Source of the DNA: Abscondita cerata
Lineage: Eukaryota; Arthropoda; Insecta; Coleoptera; Lampyridae
DNA length: 64,000 nt
Assembly (NCBI GenBank): GCA_030710515.1
Contig: JALBCR010002239.1
Coordinates: forward strand, 382,501 to 446,500
Direction of reading: 5' to 3'
Under the pieces are notes generated by a model. It saw only the letters and a list, made by a program, of their open reading frames with translations, ran no database searches and was not told where the DNA came from. Below, one piece after another: positions 56,330 through 64,000 of this stretch (position 1 is its first letter; every line of letters starts with the position of its first letter). Position numbers and translations under genes: made by a program.

Positions 56330-57130
56330 CTAAATCCACCCTCTCGCCGACGGCTTAGCTTGAGCATTCGTTGTGCCGCGTACTTGATCTTCAAGTTCTG
56401 TGGTGTAACAAAACTCCATCTCAACCAATAATGATTTCTTTAACCGTTCTCATGGTCCAAGTCTGTTTCTTCAAAAACGTTGTCGCAGGTCTTCAATAAA
56501 AGTTTTTGTCTCAGTCGGTATTGCTTTTGAAATTGATTGCAGTCTCAGTACTAGTCCAAATCTGGAACTCCACATTTCTGAACGTGTAAACATTATCGGG
56601 GTGATAAGTACGCATATGTAGTTTTCGAACACGTAAGCCAAGAGTCGTCCTTGGCCACTGCTACTGCTTCGCAAAGCTCAGCTGTAAGTTCTTCAAAATT
56701 CTATACTTGATTTTTACGTACACGTCTTAATAACTCTTTGATGGTCTTTATAAGACGTTCACACCAACATCCCGCCATGGTGACGACGGACACAAAAATA
56801 TTCAACGGATCTGTTATGCAGCTGTGCCTTTTTCAATTTTATGCCAATCAAACGTAGCTCAGCCTCTGTACTTCTGTAAAATTGGTACCGTTGCCTGTGT
56901 ACAGAAAAATTGGTCGTCTATGTCTTGAGAAAATCGGATCAGCATAAACAATAGCAACTATTTCAAATGTAGTTTCATTTAAAACTCAATTCTCAGGAAG
57001 TGGTGCTGCTGCAGGCTCTGGCTTTATTTCCTACATTTTAACCAAACGGCGATTACACCTTAGATAATTGGTCTTGTGAGAACCCAGACCTTTACGTGCA
57101 ATTTAGCTATCAAATATTGAACAAGTGCAT
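56330..57130 (-). pseudogene. BEL/Pao integrase remnant
   Basis: On the minus strand: PEPAAAPLPEN near 57,015 followed by VLNETTFEIVAIVYADPIF, then GNGTNFTE near 56,895, and CERLIKTIKELLRRVRKNQ near 56,755. These are the usual landmarks of BEL/Pao integrase (A-P-L-P linker, start of the core, and the R-L-I/V-x-x-x-K-E-L-L-R-R-V helix). Stops and frame changes are frequent. Confidence 0.7.
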
Positions 57131-57299
57131 GACAGTTGCAAAGGTTTATCTCTTATCAAAGCATCAACTACGTTATGTCAATTTAGTACCAGAATTCTTT
57201 ATCTTTTTCATCAGGAGCTTAGTCTTGTAGGAATCCAAATGAATGAATGTCTATTTGGTAACAGAGTAAAAGATTAAAATATTTTCATTTTTCTCATTA

Positions 57300-58200
57300 A
57301 GAGCTTAGTTTTGTAGAAGTTTATAAACATCTAAAAAGAACTACCTTTGACTAGAGAGTGTCTTTTGCTGTACCATAAAAGAAGCTTTCTTTTTCTAACG
57401 ATAAACTCGTCTGTTGAAAGTTGCTGGTAAAGATTGCTTAACCTTCTACATCTATTCATTATAGCCTCCCTGGGCTTTAAATTTTGGAGTAGATTCTGCA
57501 ATCCATCTGTTTTCACATCTCGAAACTGTTTTTGAGAAATGATTTTGTGCCTGCAAATCTATCTCCCCTTTGAAAAGTTTCTTACAAAGATCGAAAATTC
57601 ATATTTTCTCCAAATTCGGAGTACTAATTCCAGTATCATTTATTTGAATGTTTCGCTCATTCTATGCAGAATCTGCCTCCGCAAATTAGTGACTGATCAT
57701 ATATACCTCAACATTACCAGTAAATGTTTGATTGACATGTTGTATATACTTCGAGAGCTGTTGTCGATGTTTTTGACCTCTAAGAAGGATGAGAGAAGGT
57801 TGTTTTTCTGCTCGGCCAAAAATCTAAATTTATAATCATTTTTTTCAGAATATATGCTCTGATCCCGTATCTATCTAAACTCTCATCACAATCGAGCAAT
57901 TACTTTAAACTGCGACCAAAATCTAAGCCAATCCCTAAGTTCTCCTCAAAACGTCTTCAGTTGAATCTTGAGTAATTTGTAATTCTTCTTTTGATCTCTA
58001 CTAAGGATACGACTCTAACAAAAATTTGGATGGTATCAATTTCTTGATTTTTTGTTTTATGGTACCTAACGGATTTCTTATGGTACTCGTCAACGGATGA
58101 TACCTCTATGTTGATTGTATCATTGTCGGCGTTGTCATTCAGAAATAAGTTCATTATCATTAAATTCAGTCGTTCAACAACTGGAGAGAGCAATTCCAAT
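57300..58200 (-). pseudogene. BEL/Pao gag-like region, heavily decayed
   Basis: Two open pieces on the minus strand (57,331-57,516, Arg/Lys-rich with NRCRRLSNLYQQLSTDEF; 57,957-58,199 with a helical start) lie where BEL gag would be. I cannot prove homology; the call rests on position and strand. Confidence 0.35.
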
Positions 58201-58387
58201 TTAATTCATTGTTAATTCACCTCCAACTAACAGGAATTTGCACTTCCTCGACATGTACGACAGTTTCTTACAAGCTTTTTCATTTTTGGTTTCTAATTCA
58301 ACAAATTACCAAGTAACTAGTGTCGGTTTCTGACGTTCTTTAAATCAGTCACATCGGGGTCACCAAAAAATTCTACAGAAACTTGGT

Positions 58388-58620
58388 TGACAAAAAGCAA
58401 CTCGTTGTCAATTTCAATCTCACGTGTGCGTATACAAAAATATAACTTTTTAAAGTTTCAAATATAGTTAACTAAATAAAAGAACCTTCGAGATTATTGT
58501 AGGTTTTTCAATTTGTTTAATACCTTTATTCGTAAATTTGAACTCTGACAATATGTCAATCTACACTCATAACAACTCCGATGTAATACAAATTGTTATT
58601 TGTCTCACATAAAAAGTAAT
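58388..58620 (-). repeat. 5' LTR of the BEL/Pao element with leader
   Basis: See the element entry. The leader with GGTGACCCCGATGTGACTG lies directly inside at 58,347-58,364. Confidence 0.6.
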
Positions 58621-61600
58621 TCAATTGGTACATCTTTTAACATGTTATAACAATAGTAACGAGTGTTTAATAATACGCCCAAGATAATTACAAACAGTTT
58701 TCTTTCTTCCTTTCGTTTGTCAAGAAGATAACAGCTTTTAGACCCTTTTTGTAATGGAAGGTTCTCAGGTTAACGGAAAAACAAGTCAGTTCTGGTGTAT
58801 AATTGGTGACGTTTTGCAACCCTGAGTTGTAAGTGCTTCAGATTGTTTGTTTTATACCACGAGTTGGTTTTGAATTTTATTTTTAGTTTAATGTTGTTTT
58901 TACAATATTTTGTTACGGTCAGTTGTTAGGAAAGTATGCCCCTCAGTGGAGAGTAGGGTGCGGGTTAGGAAAGTCAACATTATTCCTAGAACCTATAGAA
59001 AAAAAAATTAAAAAGGTATCCACTGCTACACCACTGTCTCGTATATGCAATTGATATTTCGCGTACTGAAGGTACGCCTATGGTGAACTTAACCTAGAAT
59101 GTGTCGATTTATGGTACTGAGTAACGATACAGATTACATGAATTTAAGGAAGACGTGTAAGGGAAGTTTTACGACTAATTCAGTCACCGCGAAGTTTAAA
59201 CGATTGTTGACTTTGGCCTGTCGGGGAACGAGCTCGTACCGAAAAAGTCAATGGAACTAAATGCGTTCGGCTTAATTAAGATTGAGGTTTAAATTCTTAC
59301 ACGACTTATACACCACGTAGGTATTAAATACTCTTATCTATAACTAGTTAACGTTCCAGGTATATTATGCAATTACACATTCGAGCGACAAATAATCCGC
59401 AATAAATTTTCTACGTTAGCGCCTGATAGTTGGTGTCAAGGGGTGACTTCTACTGGAGTGATAGGTCGACTACAGGTTCACGCGCAATTAAAAGATATTA
59501 AAACCTCTGACCTTCCACGCAGCAGTAGGAATATTGCTCTCAATGGTACTAACGGTTCGGAATGAGCCTCCACCGTGGTCTGCGAATCTGACGGAGTATT
59601 CGTGGGTAGCTATTTCGGCACAACGCCTCCAAAAGCCATGAGTAGACCTGCAATAGCCGTACAAGTTGACGAAGGAACAACCGGAAGAGAATCTATTTGT
59701 AATAGGGAGACATAAACCACCCTCTCTAGAATAAACATAGGGATGTTAGCGATAGATAAACCCCGAGGGCAATCGTATACCTGATGTAAAGCGTCCCGTA
59801 GCCCGAAGAATGCAGGACGTGCTTATTGAACAGTTCACGTGGAGCACAACCTTTTAGCAAATTTTAAAAGCCACTTTATGCGGTATCGTATGTTTTACCT
59901 ACAAAATAGAGTTTTTAAAACGTTGAAGGGTTTCAGAATCTCTTACCATCGGCCTGATTACCCCTTCAAGCGAGGAAATTTTCAGATGAGGGTATATCTT
60001 TTCCTTGTGAACGGTTGATTCAGAACAAGCTTTCCGGAAGCGTTCAAATGCAGCGGACCAATCGTGGACAGTTTCAAGTTATCAACGCCGGAAACCAATA
60101 CAAAGTAATACCCGCGAAATTGGGTTAAGGAGCGTATACACAGGAGGAGCGTTTACACTTCGAACGTTACAATTTCGAAAATACATTCATTAGGGTCGCG
60201 AACTGAAAAATGGTCGTCGACTACAACCACTATTTCCTCCAAATATACGGAATCACCGTCAGAACGCAGCAAATGGTTTGGCCAGTACTACCAACAGCAT
60301 AGAAGGTGTTTATTATTATTCCCTTTAATCGTCATTTCCAGTGCACATCCCACAATGTGGAAATTCCTTGATAGAATTTTGGCAAAACTTGTTTGCAACA
60401 CACATATTTTTTGAAAAATGAAAGTAGTCAAGGCATTCTTCAAGGTTTAAAGTATAATCAATTAAAGGAGCGTGTAGTGAGAGTCATCCAAGATTATAAT
60501 ATTGAACACCGCCTGCAATTTTTAAAAAAATAGAGCGCACATTTTTAATTGTGTATGTGATATAAATAAATACTCGTATTTATACTTTACAAATACGAAA
60601 CATTTTTATTATAATAAAGATTATTGACATACATAACTTCTGGGGTATGAATGCTAATATAAATTTAAACAATAATGCGATTAACCATTTTGATGACTTT
60701 GTTATGTTTCCGTGTTTTTACTTTAAAATTCAAATTTAGTTAAAGTAGAATAAACAAAGGATTAAAGTTTTGACGTTACGAATTATGCCGTTACATCAGA
60801 TTTTCTTACAGTTTGTGGTAGTTTATTACATTGACGAAGCAAATGATTACAACCAAATTAGCACATTAAACAATTTTTTAACATTTGTACTTGTATTATT
60901 TTATAATTATGTTACTTGAGTAGCAGTAGTAAAATCGGACTATATTATTTAAAATAAAATTTATTTTCGGTTACTTTTGGATTTGTAAACCTATTGTGCA
61001 CAACAACAAGAAGTTTTCTTGTTTAGAAAAACGGAATTTAATTTTATACTATTCTACTTTGGTCTTATTTCAGTTCCTCTTTCAGATGGATTTAAAACTG
61101 TCGGTCTTCAGTATTAAGTAGAAATCTGAGTGACAGTGCTTAGACGGGGTCTTATGGTATACCCATTTGTTGTAAAAGATATTGACATTTTACTGTTAAT
61201 ACGATTTCGTTTCATCTGAAATAAAAGACATTTTTTATTCATTGAAGTAAATTATTTTTTATTACAATAAATTTTGATTGCATTTTTAGATATTTATACC
61301 AACTTATGAAAAATTTAAAATATATATGAATTCAATGACATTTTTATTCATGGATTTACTTAACTTAGTTAAAGTCAGTTAAGCTTGCGTATGTATCTTA
61401 TTATAATTTTGTAACAATGTTCTGTTTCTCATGTGTGTTAGAAAAAAACAAATTCACGGAACTTTAGTTTTCCTTGTTATTATATGCGGCTGTAATAACT
61501 GTATGTCGACAATCAGTTAATATTTTGACATTTCCTATTTTGACGTTTGGTTTTGAATGTTGGTTAATATCAATTTTATACGTAACTGCATTTAACTTTA

Positions 61601-61694
61601 TTTATGTTTTCAAGAATTCAAACAATAGAGAAATAAATACAGAAACTTAAATAAAATAACCGACATGTGATTAAATGTATCTACTATACTTATA

Positions 61695-61732
<38 letters not shown>

Positions 61733-62112
61733 TTACATTTTATAATTATTATTAAAAAAACCCGAGATACAGTTAACTAATTGGTTACTCAAAACTTAGC
61801 AAGGTTGAAAAGATGAACAACTAGTTTCAATTAGCACATGTACAGTTGGATAAATTCCAGGATAACTGAGTTATTCATTTTTTCGAAACGTAAAAACCTC
61901 CTACTTTAATCATCATGTATGATAATAGATAAAATCACGTTAAAATTGCCCAAGGAATCCAAATTTGTAATAAAAATTAGTAGTTCTATTTAAAAAAACA
62001 TAACTTTGGTATGTCGTGCTTTTATGGAACACCATGTATATAAACGAAAATAATTTTAAAAGTAAAATGTGTGTCTAACGACATCTCGTGTAATATAGAC
62101 ACGTATACATAG
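58621..62112. other. Long stretch without a recognised gene
   Basis: From about 58,920 to 60,300 the base composition changes: G/C and CG dinucleotides rise, without open frames longer than 60 codons or clear repeats. The rest is AT-rich. Nothing could be named. Confidence 0.5.
61701..61730. repeat. 30-bp poly-A run
   Basis: Thirty consecutive A, possibly the tail of a retroposed sequence to the left. No TSD recognised. Confidence 0.9.
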
Positions 62113-62587
62113 TATAAACTAAGAAATGCCAACAGTTATAATTGTAACAACTGTGAATGTTTAAAGTGCATTATTGTTATCAGGAGCGATAACTTTAAAT
62201 GCCTTAACATGCGTGCCGATAGCAAGCCAAGTATTTCTTGTTCAGTAGCACACACGCAACGAAAGAACACCAGATGCGCATTTCGCTCTTATTTTGAGCT
62301 CATCAGCGGTGTACACTTAAGTGCGGTATAAAACTGTACAAGAAGGCGGTTGGTCTTTTAACTCTTGTAGAGCAATGAACATAAGTGAAATGTGTAAAAT
62401 GAGCTCATAATAAGAGCCAAATGAGCATCAGGTGTTCTTTTGTTGCATGTATGCTACTGTACAAAAAATACTTGGTTTGCTATCGACACGCATGTTTAGG
62501 CATTTAAGGTTATCGCTCCTGATAACGATAATGCACTTTAAACATTTACAGTCGTTACAGTTAACTGTTGGCATTTCTTAGTTTATA
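62113..62587. mobile_element. 475-bp hairpin MITE
   Basis: TATAAACTAAGAAATGCCAA at 62,113 is matched by its inverse ending CTTAGTTTATA at 62,587. The arms (about 215 bp) stay complementary with mismatches almost to the centre (GATAACTTTAAATGCC with GGCATTTAAGGTTATC). No coding capacity. Confidence 0.85.
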
Positions 62588-62999
62588 ATTTTAAAATATG
62601 CAACTCATTGATCTGCACAACTTTCATTAAGAAAGTTTTTACTTAACCCAATATTTTCCGAGATATCACCTGCGCACGCACTAATGGCCCACCCTATTTA
62701 AAACACTAATGGTTGGAGAAATGATATTTCTCTCTCTACAAAATATGACTGCTGAATGTCAAGCAGTGGCAAAAATACTTTTCTTAAGAATCTTGGGGAA
62801 ACCTAAAAAAATGTTTTTGCACTTCTTTCTCAACGAATTGTAATTGCAATCAAGAGAGAAACCTGACCACAATGTCACCGAAATATTAAATCAAATTGAC
62901 TAAAAACTTTTCTAAAGTTTAAATGCTTTACTTCCTGTTTGAATACTAATCTTTCTAAGTTTTAGCTCTTTTTTGTTGGGTATTCTACATACATTCTTC

Positions 63000-63260
63000 T
63001 CATTGCTTCTACCTGTAAATTATCAAAATTTATCCTTTCTCCAATTCCTCATATTTGTTTTAATTTTTCGTTTCTTTTGCGTTGTAGTTCCCTTTTGAAT
63101 CCAAACCGTTCTTATCGTTTGTAATGGTGTATCCCAGATACCTTTTTCTATCTCTCTTCCCTCCAAAACCATTTTATTTTTTCCCTATTCCTCTTCTCTT
63201 TTTGAATTCTGTAATTACCGTTTTTTACGTCCTTGCTTTTCCATCTTTACAAATAGTTTT
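63000..63260 (-). pseudogene. Non-LTR RT thumb fragment
   Basis: On the minus strand: TVITEFKKREE near 63,215, then KMVLEGREIEK near 63,175 and, in a shifted frame, RYLGYTITND near 63,140. This resembles the region after the A-D-D box of R1/Jockey-like RTs. Short and broken. Confidence 0.5.
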
Positions 63261-63524
63261 CTGAATCTCACGGAGTGAGTTTACAAGAGAAAACAAATTT
63301 TTATTTTTGATGTTTTAAAAAAATGCTAAAGGAATAAAAGTTTTTGCTTGATTTTAAATGACCAAATCTCTAATTAGAAATTCAACACTACATATCATTT
63401 CATCATGTTTTTATCATCGTCACTTTCTTTCTTAGACGTTTATGTATAGAAGAACAAGTTTACAGGAAACCGTCACACACCGGTCGATATCTTAATTTTG
63501 CATCTAACCATTCCACAACAATAA

Positions 63525-64000
63525 AAAGAGGAGTAGTGAAATTTCTAATTGACAGAGTGAATATGTTGTGCAAGACAAAGTAAGGACTACAAGAAAAGAC
63601 CAAAAACATCAGAAAGGATCTATAACTAAATGGTTACCCAAAAAAGATCGTAGAAGAGATTCTACCAATTAAACACCAAACAATAACAAAAAAGAAAAAA
63701 CAACGCAATTCACTGTTTGGCATCTCATATGTCAAAGGTTTATCAGAATCAATAAAACGCATAGGAAAAAGTTGCAACTGAAATACGGTGTTCAGATTTT
63801 CAACCACCATTAGAGGTGTGATTGCCACCACGAAATCATAGACCAGTGGAGATTATAAAAACTACATCTATCAAGTTCCATGTGAATGTGGTCAGTCATA
63901 AAAGACCTTTGGACATCAGCCAAAAAGAACACCAGAAAGGAGAAACTTCTAAATCCGGCATCGCGCACGATTCCTGGGACAAGCAACATCGAATGAAATG
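63525..64000 (+). pseudogene. Penelope-like element, C-terminal part (runs off the window)
   Basis: On the plus strand: GVVKFLIDRVNML near 63,535, RKDL.LNGYPKK near 63,615, GISYVKGLSESIKRIGKSCN near 63,720 and IYQVPCECGQS near 63,870, then GETSKSGIA near 63,950. This is the end of Penelope-like RTs with the linker and the start of a GIY-YIG nuclease; the Tyr-Ile-Gly itself is lost to a frame change. Several stops. The 3' end lies beyond the window. Confidence 0.75.

Larger units (their letters stand above)
52998..58620 (-). mobile_element. Degraded BEL/Pao LTR retrotransposon
   Basis: Two direct copies of an LTR-like sequence mark the limits: 58,388-58,620 and 52,998-54,456, the latter interrupted by a non-LTR element. 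Shared blocks are AAAAAGCAAC.., TCTGACAATATGTCAATCTA and TTTGTCTCACATAAAAA. Just inside the upstream copy the minus strand reads GGTGACCCCGATGTGACTG (58,347-58,364), typical of BEL leaders. Integrase-like remnants lie at 56.3-57.1 kb. Outer LTR ends are approximate. Confidence 0.7.

Noticed and set aside
1..64000. Ordinary host protein-coding genes
   Set aside because: I looked for spliced or long conserved frames outside the elements and found none that I can support.

Overview
The window reads as AT-rich insect (arthropod) nuclear DNA made almost entirely of transposable elements. I see no gene I can call as an ordinary host gene. The assignment rests on the mix of elements: Ty3/gypsy and BEL/Pao LTR elements, piggyBac, Tc1, DD41D mariners, Mutator/YqaJ, several non-LTR retrotransposons, a Penelope-like element and two Polinton (Maverick) lineages. 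Nearly every reading frame is broken, so most calls are pseudogenes. The species cannot be named from the sequence alone.

Layout. 1-7.1 kb: a gypsy element on the minus strand with its reverse transcriptase deleted, next to a 356-bp stretch of pure A/T. 7.7-10.45 kb: a non-LTR RT fragment cut by a piggyBac copy at TTAA. 10.5-16.1 kb: an old Polinton remnant holding a decayed PolB (+) and a decayed integrase (-) that point at each other. 16.9-28 kb: a scatter of fragments (non-LTR RT, Mutator-like transposase with YqaJ domain, a 1.3-kb foldback element, a Myb/SANT-like protein, a Tc1 copy, another RT fragment).

28.67-50.57 kb is the centre of interest: a DD41D mariner whose transposase gene was split by a 20.4-kb Polinton (29,416-49,786; target duplication ATTAAT; 136-bp terminal repeats with one mismatch). 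The Polinton has the full virus-like set: integrase, a DUF8207-type protein, packaging ATPase, PLA2-like protein, membrane-active core-like protein, adenovirus-type protease, penton-like minor capsid protein, major capsid protein and protein-primed PolB. Around these lie less familiar genes: a spliced gene with a perfect C-x5-H-x9-H-x3-C (CHHC) zinc finger of the GTSF1/Asterix type, a four-exon acidic gene, several small proteins and a 25-copy tandem repeat. A second DD41D mariner with about 430-bp terminal repeats sits inside the Polinton.

50.6-64 kb: a tRNA-like SINE head, a degraded BEL/Pao element whose LTR is split by a non-LTR element, a long stretch without genes, a hairpin MITE, one more RT fragment and the start of a Penelope-like element running off the end.

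How the genes fit together: the two Polinton modules (integration/replication: integrase and PolB; virion: capsid proteins, protease, ATPase, PLA2, core-like protein) are those of a virus-like transposon able in principle to make particles. The CHHC gene is the most suggestive extra, because its cellular relatives act in piRNA-guided transposon silencing. Its role here is inference only.
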